64,000 nucleotides of DNA from Psychrobacter sp. JCM 18900 (GCF_904846625.1 NZ_CAJHBL010000003.1:1-64000), one strand, 5' to 3'. Positions 37,693-47,782 are shown, counted from the stretch's first letter. A program made the numbers and translations. Notes: generated from the letters alone by a model not told the origin.

Positions 37693-39264
37693 ATGACAGA
37701 CTATTCAGAACAGAACGCTCAGCAGCCCTACAACCGTGCGGACGAGCCGCCCACGACTGTGCGCCCTGTTATGCAACCTGACAACCCTTATGCCAGTACA
37801 CGTGGCAGTATTACTAGCAAGCAGCTACCAGCATTTGATGAGGCAATCATCAATAAGTACAATCGCTCAGGGCCACGTTATACCTCTTATCCGACTGCTC
37901 TAGAGTTCGCGCCAATACCAGATAACCTTGAAACAAACAGCTTTGAAGCTATTGGTCTTGAGACGAAAATCCTGCAAAACCGTGAAGCGCGTGCTCCCTT
38001 ATCCTTATATTTTCATATTCCGTTTTGTCGCCACCTTTGCTACTACTGTGCTTGTAATAAGATTATTACCAAAAAAAATAGCGATTCTGGTGATTACTTG
38101 CAGTATTTAATCGCTGAAATTACGCATAAGCGCCGCCTGTTATCTACGCCAGAAGGCAGCGACAAACCATTGGTCAAACAGCTACATTTGGGTGGTGGTA
38201 CGCCAACGTTTTTGCGTGACGAAGAGATGGTGCAATTATGGGAGTTTTTACAGACTCAGTTTAAGTTTTTGCCAGAAGATGAAGGTGACTACTCTATTGA
38301 GATTGACCCTCGTGAGCTGAGTGAAAACACTCTAAAGATACTGCGTAATCTCGGTTTCAACCGTGTTAGCTTAGGCGTGCAGGACTTGGATGAAACGGTG
38401 CAAATCGCCGTTAATCGTGTGCACTCAGCAGAGCTTATTGAAAGCGTGCTAACAGAAGCACGTGAGCTTGGTTTTCGCTCTATTAATATTGATTTGATTT
38501 ATGGTTTGCCGCATCAAACGCCTGATACGTTGGACAAAACCGTAAATCGTATCATCGAGATGTCACCAGACCGCCTGTCAGTCTTTAACTATGCGCATTT
38601 GCCTGAGCGATTTAAAGCCCAACGTCAGATAAAAGATGAAGACTTGCCTAGCCCAGCTGCCAAACTGACGATGCTCGGCAGTACTGTTAACACGTTGACC
38701 GAAGCTGGCTATCAATATATCGGTATCGATCATTTTGCCAAACCTGATGATGAATTGGCTATCGCCCAGCGTGAAGGCAAATTACATCGTAACTTTCAGG
38801 GTTACACCATCATGGGTGATTGTGACTTATTAGGCTTTGGTGTCTCATCAATCAGTCAGATTTCTAATGCCAATACGCGCTATATTTTGCAAAACGATAC
38901 TGATCTACAGAGCTATCAAGCCAAGATTGATATGGCGAAAATCAATCCAACTGTCATGCCCGCGGTCAAGTATATAAAAACTTCTATTAAAGACCGCTTG
39001 CGTGAATATGTCATCATGAACCTACTATGTCATGACTATCTCGATTTTAAAGATGTGAATCAAAAATTTGGTATCGATGCCATCACCTATTTTATTAATG
39101 AGATTCAGCAGTTGGGCGCTATGCAAGACGACAGACTGATTGATATGGATGCAGCAGGTATTCGCGTCTTACCCAGAGGTCGCTTGCTTGGCCGTAATGT
39201 CGCTATGGTATTTGATGAATACTTGGACAAGAAACACCAAAACCGCTTTTCGAAAGTTATCTAA
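37693..39264 (+). CDS. hemN: Oxygen-independent coproporphyrinogen III dehydrogenase
   Basis: Radical-SAM enzyme that makes protoporphyrinogen IX in anaerobic haem synthesis. The 4Fe-4S cysteines are C112, C116 and C119 (CRHLCYYC), followed by the SAM-binding GGGTP motif. 523 residues versus about 457 in E. coli; the extra is a Pro/Gln-rich N-terminal extension of about 50 residues, but GAGGAA before the ATG supports this start. The core opens with YNRSGPRYTSYPTA. Confidence 0.95.
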   Translation: MTDYSEQNAQQPYNRADEPPTTVRPVMQPDNPYASTRGSITSKQLPAFDEAIINKYNRSGPRYTSYPTALEFAPIPDNLETNSFEAIGLETKILQNREARAPLSLYFHIPFCRHLCYYCACNKIITKKNSDSGDYLQYLIAEITHKRRLLSTPEGSDKPLVKQLHLGGGTPTFLRDEEMVQLWEFLQTQFKFLPEDEGDYSIEIDPRELSENTLKILRNLGFNRVSLGVQDLDETVQIAVNRVHSAELIESVLTEARELGFRSINIDLIYGLPHQTPDTLDKTVNRIIEMSPDRLSVFNYAHLPERFKAQRQIKDEDLPSPAAKLTMLGSTVNTLTEAGYQYIGIDHFAKPDDELAIAQREGKLHRNFQGYTIMGDCDLLGFGVSSISQISNANTRYILQNDTDLQSYQAKIDMAKINPTVMPAVKYIKTSIKDRLREYVIMNLLCHDYLDFKDVNQKFGIDAITYFINEIQQLGAMQDDRLIDMDAAGIRVLPRGRLLGRNVAMVFDEYLDKKHQNRFSKVI

Positions 39265-39295
39265 GTTAGCGAGTCATTCGTCAATTATTAAACAT

Positions 39296-39322
39296 AAAAA
39301 AGACCTCAAACGAGGTCTTTTT
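39296..39322. terminator. Bidirectional terminator between hemN and qmcA
   Basis: AAAAAGACCTC-AAAC-GAGGTCTTTTT, symmetrical with A- and T-runs, between convergent hemN (stop 39264) and qmcA (stop 39342). Confidence 0.92.
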
Positions 39323-39341
39323 CTAATAGCGCTATGATTTC

Positions 39342-40202
39342 TTACACTTTTAATTTATCACCGACCATACCTTTTACGGTACTTAAGATATCTGCTGGTA
39401 GTACCACCATTTTAGAGTTGTCAGATTCGGCCAACTCTCGTATCGCTTTGATATATTGCTCACCCAGCAAGTATACAATCGGCATCTCTTCCTCGCCCAT
39501 CGCACTGGTAATCAAACGAATCGACTCTTCAGAACCTCTGGCTAGTACCACTTGCGCTTCAGCATCACGGCGTGACGCTTCCAAGCGACCATCCGCTTCT
39601 AGGATAGCAGCTTGTTTTTGACCATCAGCACGGGTTACAGTCGCACGGCGTAAACGCTCTGCCGCTGCCTGCTCTTCCATGGATGCTTGCATGGTCTGCG
39701 AAGGATTAATATCTTGAATCTCTACTGTCTTAAGAGTAATACCCCAATCCGCGATATCTTCTGAAATGGCATGTTTTAGCTTGGTTTTGATCTCGTCGCG
39801 ACTAGACAATGCACTATCAAGATCCATCTCACCAATGATCGAACGCAATGACGTTTGTACCAGATTACGAATACCGTACTCATAATCTTCGATACCGTAG
39901 ACCGCCTTGTCAGGACGCACGATATTAATATAAGCGACAGCGTTTGCAATGATAACGACGTTGTCACGAGTAATGACTTCTTGTGACGGAATATCGAGTA
40001 CGATGTCCTTAGTCGTTACCTTATAAGCCACATCATCTACATAAGGGATGATGAGGTTGAGTCCAGGCTCTAGCGTTTGGCTGTACTTACCCAGTCTCTG
40101 CACTACCCATTTATAACCTTGCGGTACAATACGTACGCCTTTAAACACGGTGAATACCACCAGTGCAATCAATACCACCATGACAATACTAAAGCTTTCC
40201 AT
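39342..40202 (-). CDS. qmcA: SPFH / stomatin-like membrane protease modulator (QmcA)
   Basis: 286-residue inner-membrane SPFH (band 7) protein. An N-terminal helix (about 3-20) leads into the SPFH domain (VPQGYKWVVQRLGKY), then a coiled-coil rich in Ala/Glu/Arg (about 185-230, RRATVTRADGQKQAAI) and a C-terminal hydrophobic patch. It forms large oligomers; the family scaffolds lipid domains and modulates membrane proteases. Preceded by nfeD with a 16-bp gap, the classic NfeD-stomatin pair. AAGGG precedes the start. Confidence 0.93.
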   Translation of the reverse strand: MESFSIVMVVLIALVVFTVFKGVRIVPQGYKWVVQRLGKYSQTLEPGLNLIIPYVDDVAYKVTTKDIVLDIPSQEVITRDNVVIIANAVAYINIVRPDKAVYGIEDYEYGIRNLVQTSLRSIIGEMDLDSALSSRDEIKTKLKHAISEDIADWGITLKTVEIQDINPSQTMQASMEEQAAAERLRRATVTRADGQKQAAILEADGRLEASRRDAEAQVVLARGSEESIRLITSAMGEEEMPIVYLLGEQYIKAIRELAESDNSKMVVLPADILSTVKGMVGDKLKV

Positions 40203-40218
40203 AACTCATCCCTTATTA

Positions 40219-40713
40219 TTATATCTGCATACTTTTATGCATCGCTGCCTGCGCTTTTGTACTGCTCACAATCAGCTCGTTACCAACGATATCAGTCACT
40301 ACTACCCTATCGCCGATTGCCACCTGCTCCCCTCTCGTACGGCACATCCATTCAGCCGCACCAACGATAGGAACACTAAATCTAACCGTGCCAGCTTTAT
40401 CTAGCTGCGGTGACACGATAATCATGCCAACCTCACCAACTATGACACTACCACCCAGCCCAGCTTTTGTACGATCTACTGACAACGGTTTGATAAACTT
40501 AAACCAAGCTAGCAAAAACACAGCAGAGAGCACTAACCAGACGATAATCTGAATAGAAACAGAAATAGGTAGCAGCCATGATAGCGCTGCTACGATGATG
40601 GCAGCGGCACCAAACCACAGACTGGCAAACGTCGGTACAAACATCTCGACTATTAGTAATAAGAAGCCTAATACTAACCAATGCCAAGGTTCAATCATCC
40701 AAAGTATCTCCAT
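40219..40713 (-). CDS. NfeD-like membrane protein
   Basis: Partner of stomatin-like QmcA. Two to three N-terminal membrane helices (about 8-75) are followed by a soluble OB-fold domain (about 85-150) with the family pattern GLGGSVIVGEVGM and GDRVVVTDIVGNELIV. The start is uncertain: 40713 (GGTGG 5 nt upstream) was chosen, but 40740 and 40698 are also possible. The 164-residue short form without a protease domain is the common bacterial type. Confidence 0.88.
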   Translation of the reverse strand: MEILWMIEPWHWLVLGFLLLIVEMFVPTFASLWFGAAAIIVAALSWLLPISVSIQIIVWLVLSAVFLLAWFKFIKPLSVDRTKAGLGGSVIVGEVGMIIVSPQLDKAGTVRFSVPIVGAAEWMCRTRGEQVAIGDRVVVTDIVGNELIVSSTKAQAAMHKSMQI

Positions 40714-40847
40714 CCTTGCCACCATTCCTATCTTTATCATTCCAGTTTTTAATGTAGCACATTTTTAAGGATAACAACGCTTTAACGGTAATGATATGTT
40801 ATTGGTTAGGTACTTATATATTACTAACTTAAAGGCCTCATCATAAA

Positions 40848-40890
40848 TTTTAAGCAAAAAAAAACGACCACTTAAAGTGATCGTTCTATT
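40848..40890 (-). terminator. Terminator of the first outer-membrane barrel gene (duplicated copy A)
   Basis: On the minus strand, AACGATCACTT / AAGTGGTCGTT stem (one wobble) then a run of nine T. Nearly identical in sequence to the terminator at 41628-41668. Confidence 0.88.
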
Positions 40891-40909
40891 GACTAACTCT
40901 AACTCTATA

Positions 40910-41494
40910 CTAGAATTTAAAATGGGCACCTAGAGTAATGCCGCTTGCATCAAAATCATCGCCTTCTACATCTATAGAAGGATAATAGTTGTACATGATT
41001 TCGGTAGAGACCATAGGAGTGAAGTTATAGCCTAAACCCAAGCCACCAGCTATACCTGTTTCTGAGTAGCTATCATCTGCACTAAACTCAGAATCTTCTT
41101 TGTCAGTATATTCTAAATCTAATTCATTCTTTGCTATTCCTAAACGACCTTTTGCATAAAGTGTAGTATTTGGAAATGCATAATCATAAGTTGCATATAA
41201 ACCGTATACATCAGCGCTGTATTCTAGCTTTTCGAATGCATCATTGAAAACTTCTTCATCGCTAGTTGTCAAATATTCAGCTTCAATACCTATCTCTGGA
41301 GCAAACTTGTATCCCCCATAAACTCCATATGATACTGCATCATCAAGGTCAACTGCATCTACATCTGGGTTGTACTGGCCTACTTTCGCACCAACGTAAG
41401 ACTGACCAGCACCATAAGAGATTGCTGCTTGTGCGCTCATCGTCATTACTGAACTAGCGATTACTGCGATTAAAGCCTTTTGTAGATTTTTCAT
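40910..41494 (-). CDS. Outer-membrane beta-barrel protein (OMP_b-brl family), paralogue A
   Basis: 194 residues from ATG 41494; an earlier in-frame TTG was rejected. A signal peptide ends at SAQA/A, and the mature protein begins ISYGAGQSYVGAKVGQ. Alternating strands with YGVYGGYKF, GIEAEYL and GLGYNFTPM match small eight-stranded OmpA-type barrels, and it ends in Phe (GAHFKF), the usual BAM signal. Acidic and polar, as expected for exposed loops. Paralogous to the next gene, with the same direction and a copied terminator, so a tandem duplication. Function unknown. Confidence 0.85.
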   Translation of the reverse strand: MKNLQKALIAVIASSVMTMSAQAAISYGAGQSYVGAKVGQYNPDVDAVDLDDAVSYGVYGGYKFAPEIGIEAEYLTTSDEEVFNDAFEKLEYSADVYGLYATYDYAFPNTTLYAKGRLGIAKNELDLEYTDKEDSEFSADDSYSETGIAGGLGLGYNFTPMVSTEIMYNYYPSIDVEGDDFDASGITLGAHFKF

Positions 41495-41627
41495 AGATTT
41501 TCTCAACTTTATGTTTAGTAGAAAAACAACTTTCTAGTTATCAGATCTTACTGAACTATTTTTCACTAGATAGCAGTGTCAGTATCATACCAAACTGTTT
41601 GATAAAGTAAACATATGTTTTATATAA

Positions 41628-41668
41628 TTTTAAGCAAAAAAAACGACCACTTAAAGTGATCGTTTCTT
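41628..41668 (-). terminator. Terminator of the second outer-membrane barrel gene (duplicated copy B)
   Basis: Same hairpin as at 40848-40890 with a run of eight T on the minus strand; the flanking TTTTAAGC bases are also shared, marking the edge of a duplicated unit. Confidence 0.88.
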
Positions 41669-41707
41669 TATTATAGCTATTTAGCTAAAAGCTTATTTTC
41701 TAAGTCA

Positions 41708-42247
41708 TTAGAATTTTAGCTGTGCGCCAACAGTCATAAGATCAGCGTCGCTACCTAGCATGTCGTATTCAGCTTCGACACTGAAGTCAGAGTTTACTGC
41801 GTAACCAAGACCCACACCACCAGCGATGTTAGTGTCGTCGTCTGAGAAGTCAGAAGCACCAGCAAAGTTAGTGTTGTTAGCTTCTACTTCAGTTTTTGCA
41901 ACACCTAGCTTACCTTTTGCGTATAAGCCGCTGTTTGGGAATGCATAACGGTAAGTACCATAAGCGCCGTATGTCTTAGCATCGATGTCGCCACCTCTAT
42001 AATCAGCATCATCTGAACCTACGTATTCTGCTTCGATACCGAAGTTAGGATCAAAGTTATAACCAGCAGTTACACCGTATGCAGTTGGGTCATCAGCACC
42101 ATCAACATCTAGATCGAACTGACCAACTTTAGCAGCAACATATGGCTGACCTGTGTAGCCGTTGCCATAGTTAACAGCAGCTTGTGCACCTACAGAAAGT
42201 AAAGAACCAGTTGCTAGTGCAAGTATTGTTTTTTGTAGAGTTTTCAT
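41708..42247 (-). CDS. Outer-membrane beta-barrel protein (OMP_b-brl family), paralogue B
   Basis: 179 residues from ATG 42247 (AAGGAG 6 nt upstream). The signal peptide ends at GAQA/A, and the mature start VNYGNGYTGQPYVAAKVGQ resembles paralogue A. The barrel motifs YGVTAGYNF, GIEAEYVGSDD and GVGLGYAVN, and the final Phe (GAQLKF), match. Strong ribosome site, so probably well expressed. The 304-bp region upstream carries no gene. Confidence 0.88.
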   Translation of the reverse strand: MKTLQKTILALATGSLLSVGAQAAVNYGNGYTGQPYVAAKVGQFDLDVDGADDPTAYGVTAGYNFDPNFGIEAEYVGSDDADYRGGDIDAKTYGAYGTYRYAFPNSGLYAKGKLGVAKTEVEANNTNFAGASDFSDDDTNIAGGVGLGYAVNSDFSVEAEYDMLGSDADLMTVGAQLKF

Positions 42248-42551
42248 TATTAGCTCCTTGAAAGAAATTTGGACAAACAAGTTATTTATTTATATTGGCC
42301 TTGTGGCCCTATCGCCTTGTCTGCTAACGATGAATACATAGTAACAAACTATTTCAGACACTCTGTCAGTGTTTAATGGTATGAGAGTTAAGAATTGAAA
42401 GCGTTTATCAGTGTGTGGGTTACAAAGGCGCAGATATGAAACCTTTTGTTACATCCACTCAGTTTATGCAATAATCCGTACTCATTTCACAGTTTTCTTG
42501 CTAGATAAATCGGCTAAACATGGCTTATATAACAGTAATTAGAGAGAAAAA

Positions 42552-43784
42552 ATGCAAAATTCTATCACTGAGCGCTTGCAAACTGCACTTGTAGACTTAA
42601 AAACAAAGCAGCAGTACCGCCAATTACCAAACTTGCAGCACGATGGACGATACGTTATTAGCAATGGTAAGGCTTTACTCAATATTGCGAGTAATGATTA
42701 TCTGGGTTTAGGCGGCGATACTGAGCTGCAAGCTGAGTTTCTAGCTCAAGTGGGACAGCTATCTACTACGCACACTCCTAAAATGAGTGCCACTTCCTCA
42801 CGCCTACTCACAGGCAACGATATGCAGTTAGAAGCTCTAGAAGAGGAACTGCAAAATTGGTATCAAAGCGCCATAGAAAAACAGAGTTTAGCCGATTCAA
42901 AGTCGGTGCTGGTGTTGAACAGTGGCTATCACGCCAACCTAGGTATCTTGCCAGCATTGACAGCTTTGCCAGTCAAAACACTTATTTTGGCTGACAAGCT
43001 AGTACATGCCAGCATTATCGATGGGATGCGCCTGAGCCAAAGCAAACTTGTTACCTATCGTCGTTACCGTCATAACGATTACGAGCATTTAGCCAAGTTT
43101 ATTGAACAAGCAGACGAGACGGTCGAACGCATCATTATTGTCACCGAGAGTATATTTAGTATGGATGGTGACCGTGCTGATTTGCCTCAACTAGTACAAT
43201 TAAAATCCAAAGATGCTCGTATTGAGCTGTATGTCGATGAAGCACATGCTGTTGGAGTGCTTGGCGATACAGGTCTAGGGTTGGCGGAAGAAACAAATAC
43301 CTTGGCGGATATTGACTACTTGGTGGGTACCTTTGGTAAAGCATTTGCTTCAATTGGTGCTTATATCATGTGTGATGAGGTCGTCAAACAATGGCTAATT
43401 AATGCCATGCGTCCACTGATTTTCAGCACTGCACTTCCTCCTATCAATCACGCATGGACACGATTTATCTTAGCCAAAATGCCAACCTTGACCGACCAAC
43501 GTATGCATTTAGCGCAATTGTCTATCACACTGAGTCAAGCTATCGACCCACAACACCGTGTATCACCTACTGCTCAACATATCAGTTACGACTCTCCTAT
43601 CGTTCCTTATATATTAGGCGATAACGCGAGTACCCTTGCCAAAGCACAACAGTTACAGGCAGCAGGATTTTACGCGCTGCCTATCAGGCCGCCTACTGTA
43701 CCTGCAAACACTGCCCGTATTCGCTTAGTTATGAATGCCAAACTGACTAACGAAGACTGCGAGCGATTGATACAGCAGTTGTAA
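42552..43784 (+). CDS. bioF: 8-amino-7-oxononanoate synthase
   Basis: PLP enzyme that condenses pimeloyl-ACP and alanine in biotin synthesis. The PLP lysine is in GTFGKAFAS; other alpha-oxoamine synthase motifs are IASNDYLGLG, NSGYHANLG and VDEAHAVGVLG. 410 residues, slightly longer than E. coli BioF (384). GAGAG precedes the ATG. bioC follows after about 70 bp on the same strand; bioA, bioD and bioB are not in the window. Confidence 0.95.
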   Translation: MQNSITERLQTALVDLKTKQQYRQLPNLQHDGRYVISNGKALLNIASNDYLGLGGDTELQAEFLAQVGQLSTTHTPKMSATSSRLLTGNDMQLEALEEELQNWYQSAIEKQSLADSKSVLVLNSGYHANLGILPALTALPVKTLILADKLVHASIIDGMRLSQSKLVTYRRYRHNDYEHLAKFIEQADETVERIIIVTESIFSMDGDRADLPQLVQLKSKDARIELYVDEAHAVGVLGDTGLGLAEETNTLADIDYLVGTFGKAFASIGAYIMCDEVVKQWLINAMRPLIFSTALPPINHAWTRFILAKMPTLTDQRMHLAQLSITLSQAIDPQHRVSPTAQHISYDSPIVPYILGDNASTLAKAQQLQAAGFYALPIRPPTVPANTARIRLVMNAKLTNEDCERLIQQL

Positions 43785-43855
43785 CTTTATCGTTTGACAC
43801 AAACTTTATTTCTACTATTGATAGATAACTGGCGCACTTGGACATAATAAAGCCT

Positions 43856-44665
43856 ATGACAACATTCGACACAGCTGATGACCTCAGTGTTAGAAAACAA
43901 ACCATCGCTCGCCACTTTGCCAATGCAAGTGACTATGACCAGCATGCTAGTATCCAGCAGACCGTTTGTCATTATTTATTAGACAGTATTGCTCATATCA
44001 GGCAAAGCAGTGTGCTAGAAGTGGGTGCAGGCACAGGTCAAATGACGCGCCTACTCGCTGAGCATATTCAAAGCCAGCACTGGCTTATTAATGAGTTATG
44101 TAGTGAGCAGACGGCTACATTGCAATCAATACTGCCAACTGCTGACGTAATGATTGGTGATGCTGAAACGATAGATTTAGCAGAAAATCATAGCTTGATA
44201 GTTAGTGCCAATGCCGTGCAATGGTTTGATAATCCGTTGAGTTTCGTCACGCAATCCGCGCAGCGTCTACAACTTGGAGGACAACTGGTCTTTAGTACTT
44301 TTACGCCCAATAACTTTTTGCAAATTAAGACGCTCACTGGTCAAGGACTGAGTTATCCAGACAGTGATGAGTGGCTGTTAGCATTAGACCGTGCTGGTTT
44401 TAAAAGCATTGAGATTTCAATTCAGCGCTTCGATTTACCATTTCCTACTCCCTACGCTATCTTAAAGCATATGAAACTCACCGGCGTATCGACCAATCAA
44501 ACGCAAGTTAAATCAGAAGATAGCCAAACCTTTGTATGGACAAAATCGCGTCTACAGCAATTTGAGTCAGACTATTGGCAGCAATTCTCAGAAAAGGACG
44601 AAACAGGACAGCTCGTGGTCAATTTAACCTATGAAGTGCTAATAGTAAGCGCGTTTAAACTATAA
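43856..44665 (+). CDS. bioC: Malonyl-ACP O-methyltransferase
   Basis: SAM-dependent methyltransferase that masks malonyl-ACP so that fatty-acid enzymes can build pimeloyl-ACP. The glycine-rich SAM site LEVGAGTGQMTRLL is near residues 50-60, followed by a GDAE motif. 269 residues from ATG 43856; the in-frame TTG at 43838 is less likely. The opening VRKQTIARHFANASDYDQHASIQQ-like segment (about 10-33) is typical of BioC. Downstream of bioF in a probable bioFC operon. Confidence 0.9.
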   Translation: MTTFDTADDLSVRKQTIARHFANASDYDQHASIQQTVCHYLLDSIAHIRQSSVLEVGAGTGQMTRLLAEHIQSQHWLINELCSEQTATLQSILPTADVMIGDAETIDLAENHSLIVSANAVQWFDNPLSFVTQSAQRLQLGGQLVFSTFTPNNFLQIKTLTGQGLSYPDSDEWLLALDRAGFKSIEISIQRFDLPFPTPYAILKHMKLTGVSTNQTQVKSEDSQTFVWTKSRLQQFESDYWQQFSEKDETGQLVVNLTYEVLIVSAFKL

Positions 44666-44727
44666 GAACACGTCTTATTCATAAAAAAATAGCTAGCAGA
44701 AATAGTAAACGATAGAAAAAACAGCCA

Positions 44728-44762
44728 TAAAAAAACGCACCCCGAAAGATGCGTTTTTTTAA
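44728..44762. terminator. Bidirectional terminator between bioC and dnaK
   Basis: AAAAAACGCA / TGCGTTTTTT with a 10-nt loop, A-run on the left and T-run on the right, between convergent bioC and dnaK. Confidence 0.85.
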
Positions 44763-44893
44763 TTTAACTACTTATCGATTTGTATCGACTATACCATTTT
44801 CAAAAACTTGAGTAGCAAGGAAAACGAGCGTAAGTGCTACATTGAGTAGACTAGGCAAGTTTGACGCAGCTAATCGCGTTTTTGGATTTGGTA

Positions 44894-46834
44894 TTACTTT
44901 TTGTCTTCGTCTACTTCAGTGAACTCAGCATCAACGACGTCGTCATCAGCTTTGTTGCTACCAGCATCGTCAGCACCTTGTTGGAACTGGCTTGGATCCA
45001 TACCTTCTGCGCCAGCGCCGCTATCAGCGTAGATTTTTTGGCTGATTGGCAAGAATGCATTGTCTAATGCTTCAAGCTTAGCTTTGATTTCGTCATGGTC
45101 ATCTTCTTTCGCTGCAGCTTCAAGCTCAGTGATAGCAGATTCTACTGTTGATTTTTCTTCATCAGTGACTTTATCTTCTGCTTCTTTTAGCGCTTTTTGT
45201 ACCGCATGGATACGACCATCTGCTTCGTTACGAACTTGCGCTAGGTTAGCGAACTTCTCATCTTCAGCAGCATTGGCTTCTGCATCGCGAACCATTTGTT
45301 CGACTTCTTCGTCCGACAAACCAGAATCCGCTTTGATTTGGATACTTTGCGCTTTACCAGTACCTTTATCGGTTGCAGAGATGTTCATGATGCCATCAGC
45401 ATTGATGTCAAAAGACACTTCGATTTGCGGTAGGCCACGTGGTGCTGGTGGAATATCCGTCAAGTCAAAACGACCAAGCATTTTGTTTTGGTTAGCGATT
45501 TTACGCTCACCTTGATATACCTGAATCGTTACAGCTGGCTGGTTGTCTTCAGCCGTTGAGAATACCTGTGATTTCTTGGTAGGAATCATGGTGTTTTTCT
45601 CGATAACTGGCGTCATGACACCGCCCATCGTTTCGATACCTAGGGTCAATGGTGTTACATCAAGTAGCAATACGTCAGTTTTGTCACCAGACAATACGGC
45701 ACCTTGAATCGCTGCACCAGCTGCAACTGCTTCATCAGGGTTCACGTCTTTACGTGGCTCTTGACCAAAGAAGTCTTGTACTTTTTGCTGTACTAGTGGC
45801 ATACGAGTCTGACCACCGACCAAGATTACATCGTTGATGTCGCCAATTTTTAGGCCAGCATCTTCAAGTGCAGTCTTACAAGGACCCATTGTACGTTGTA
45901 CTAATTCTTCAGTTAGGCTCTCTAGTTTCGAGCGGCTGATAGTTACAACCAAATGCTTAGGACCACTGCTATCAGCAGTAATATATGGCAAGTTTACTTC
46001 AGTGCTTTGTGCACTTGATAGCTCAATCTTCGCTTTCTCAGCCGCTTCTTTTAGACGCTGCATCGCAAGAGAGTCACCTTTTAGGTTCACGTCTTGCTCT
46101 TTCTTGAATTCAGCAACTAAGAAGTCAATCAATGCTGAGTCAAAGTCTTCACCACCTAGGAAAGTATCACCGTTGGTCGCTAGTACTTCGAATTGTTGCT
46201 CACCATCTACGTCTGCGATTTCGATGATTGAGATATCGAAAGTACCACCACCTAAGTCATATACAGCAACAGTGCTATCGCCTTGCTTCTTGTCCATACC
46301 ATAAGCAAGTGCAGCAGCAGTTGGCTCATTGATGATACGTTTTACATCTAAACCAGCGATTTTACCTGCATCTTTAGTTGCTTGACGCTGTGAGTCATTG
46401 AAATAAGCAGGTACAGTTACAACTGCTTCAGTCACGCTCTCACCAAGATAGTCTTCTGCTGTTTTTTTCATTTTTTTCAAGATTTCAGCAGAAACCTGTG
46501 GTGGCGCAAGCTTTTTACCGTTGATTTCTACCCATGCATCGCCGTTGTCTGCTTTAGCGATTTTGTAAGGAACCATGCCGATATCTTTTTGAACGACTTT
46601 GTCATCAAAACGACGACCGATCAAACGCTTGATCGCAAACAAAGTGTTGCTTGGGTTGGTTACTGCTTGACGCTTAGCTGACTGACCAACAAGCGTTTCG
46701 TCATCTTTATAAGCGACGATCGATGGTGTTGTACGAGTACCTTCAGCATTTTCGATGACTTTAACTTTGTCACCTTCCATTACTGCTACACACGAGTTAG
46801 TAGTACCTAGATCAATACCAATTACTTTACCCAT
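44894..46834 (-). CDS. dnaK: Chaperone DnaK (Hsp70)
   Basis: ATP-dependent chaperone. Start ATG 46834 with AGGAG 9 nt upstream; an in-frame TTG two codons earlier is too close to it. 646 residues: nucleotide-binding domain (1-385; [12 protein letters not shown], phosphate loops DLGGGTFD and GGQTRMP), linker DVLLLDV, substrate-binding domain and lid, then a Gln/Asp-rich tail ending EVDEDKK. Downstream of grpE by 183 bp with its own candidate heat-shock promoter. dnaJ is not in the window. Confidence 0.98.
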   Translation of the reverse strand: MGKVIGIDLGTTNSCVAVMEGDKVKVIENAEGTRTTPSIVAYKDDETLVGQSAKRQAVTNPSNTLFAIKRLIGRRFDDKVVQKDIGMVPYKIAKADNGDAWVEINGKKLAPPQVSAEILKKMKKTAEDYLGESVTEAVVTVPAYFNDSQRQATKDAGKIAGLDVKRIINEPTAAALAYGMDKKQGDSTVAVYDLGGGTFDISIIEIADVDGEQQFEVLATNGDTFLGGEDFDSALIDFLVAEFKKEQDVNLKGDSLAMQRLKEAAEKAKIELSSAQSTEVNLPYITADSSGPKHLVVTISRSKLESLTEELVQRTMGPCKTALEDAGLKIGDINDVILVGGQTRMPLVQQKVQDFFGQEPRKDVNPDEAVAAGAAIQGAVLSGDKTDVLLLDVTPLTLGIETMGGVMTPVIEKNTMIPTKKSQVFSTAEDNQPAVTIQVYQGERKIANQNKMLGRFDLTDIPPAPRGLPQIEVSFDINADGIMNISATDKGTGKAQSIQIKADSGLSDEEVEQMVRDAEANAAEDEKFANLAQVRNEADGRIHAVQKALKEAEDKVTDEEKSTVESAITELEAAAKEDDHDEIKAKLEALDNAFLPISQKIYADSGAGAEGMDPSQFQQGADDAGSNKADDDVVDAEFTEVDEDKK

Positions 46835-46908
46835 AATCAATTGCTCCTAATTTGTTTTTAACTATAAATACTTATTTATCCAGACCGTAGCCGGTCACTT
46901 GTTGCTAT

Positions 46909-46937
46909 ATATCGGTTTACCCGTCGTATTTTTCAAG
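46909..46937 (-). promoter_or_regulatory. Candidate sigma-32 promoter of dnaK
   Basis: On the minus strand, CTTGAA (46932-46937), then a 15-bp spacer and ACCGATAT (46909-46916), five of seven defined positions of the heat-shock -10 consensus. Eye-matched, so tentative. Confidence 0.35.
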
Positions 46938-47017
46938 GCGATAATCACGCAAAAACTGTGTTTCATGTCATTTTTTGTGAAAAACCTTCATATTAGTAGG
47001 GTTTAGCCCTAAAAATA

Positions 47018-47617
47018 TTACTGACCAACACGAACCATGGCCGGACGTAATAGACGACCGTTTAGGCTATAGCCTTTTTGTAAGACCGTACCAACTGTGT
47101 CTGCCGCTGCTTCTGGGTCAATACCCACTGCTTCATGGAAATCAGCGTTAAACTTTTCGCCTTGTGGATCGACTACTTCTACGCCGTTTTTGGTCAATAC
47201 CGCAACCAATGCTTTGTGCGTTAATTGCACACCTTCAGCGACTGGATCATTGGCATCGGCATTTTCGATAGCGCGCTCTAAGTTGTCAACGATGTCTAAC
47301 AATTCTTTAGCAAATTTCTGTAGTGCAAACTTTTTGCTCTTATCCGCTTCTTGCTCCATGCGTTTTTGCGCATTGTAAGCTTCAGCATTAGCGCGTGCAG
47401 TACCTTCTTTGGCCTGTTTCACTTCGCCTTCTAGCTCAGCAATACGCGCTTTGAAAGTATCAAGGTTGATTTCGTTTTCGATAGTCGTTTCTTCACCTGA
47501 ATTATTCTGTGGATCAAACTCTTTCATGGTTTCTTCTAAGATACTGTCATTGTGATCAATATTCTCATGTGCCACATTTTGGTCAAGATTTTCGTGGTTC
47601 GGGTTTTGCTCGCTCAT
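47018..47617 (-). CDS. grpE: Nucleotide exchange factor GrpE
   Basis: Dimeric exchange factor that releases ADP from DnaK. 199 residues from ATG 47617 (AAGGAG 5 nt upstream; an earlier in-frame start was rejected). An acidic, Asn/His-rich N-terminus (about 1-45) is followed by the long coiled coil (50-110; KKFALQKFAKELLDIVDNLERA) and the C-terminal beta domain with the signature YSLNGRLLRPAMVRVG. Upstream of dnaK in the same direction. Confidence 0.96.
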   Translation of the reverse strand: MSEQNPNHENLDQNVAHENIDHNDSILEETMKEFDPQNNSGEETTIENEINLDTFKARIAELEGEVKQAKEGTARANAEAYNAQKRMEQEADKSKKFALQKFAKELLDIVDNLERAIENADANDPVAEGVQLTHKALVAVLTKNGVEVVDPQGEKFNADFHEAVGIDPEAAADTVGTVLQKGYSLNGRLLRPAMVRVGQ

Positions 47618-47754
47618 GATAGCTCCTTGGAATTTCAATAATGAAGATTAAGAGACGGCATAGTAGACCGAATAATTACTGGTCTTACTATGCCATTATT
47701 AAATGCTCGATGTTTCTAACTCATTGTTTTTTTAATACGCTTCAATAGCTGCTT

Positions 47755-47782
47755 GATAAAGGTGATAAGGACAAATTTCAAG
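47755..47782 (-). promoter_or_regulatory. Candidate sigma-32 promoter of grpE
   Basis: On the minus strand, CTTGAA (47777-47782), 14-bp spacer, CCTTTATC (47755-47762), a partial match to the heat-shock -10. It would give a leader of about 130 nt. The rest of 47618-48050 holds no gene. Confidence 0.35.

Noticed and set aside
45060..46304. Long plus-strand frames (151 and 156 codons) opposite dnaK
   Set aside because: Antisense shadows of dnaK codon bias; Ser/Ala-rich translation with no domain.
46957..46985. parS-like half site upstream of dnaK
   Set aside because: Only one arm matches (about 10 of 16).
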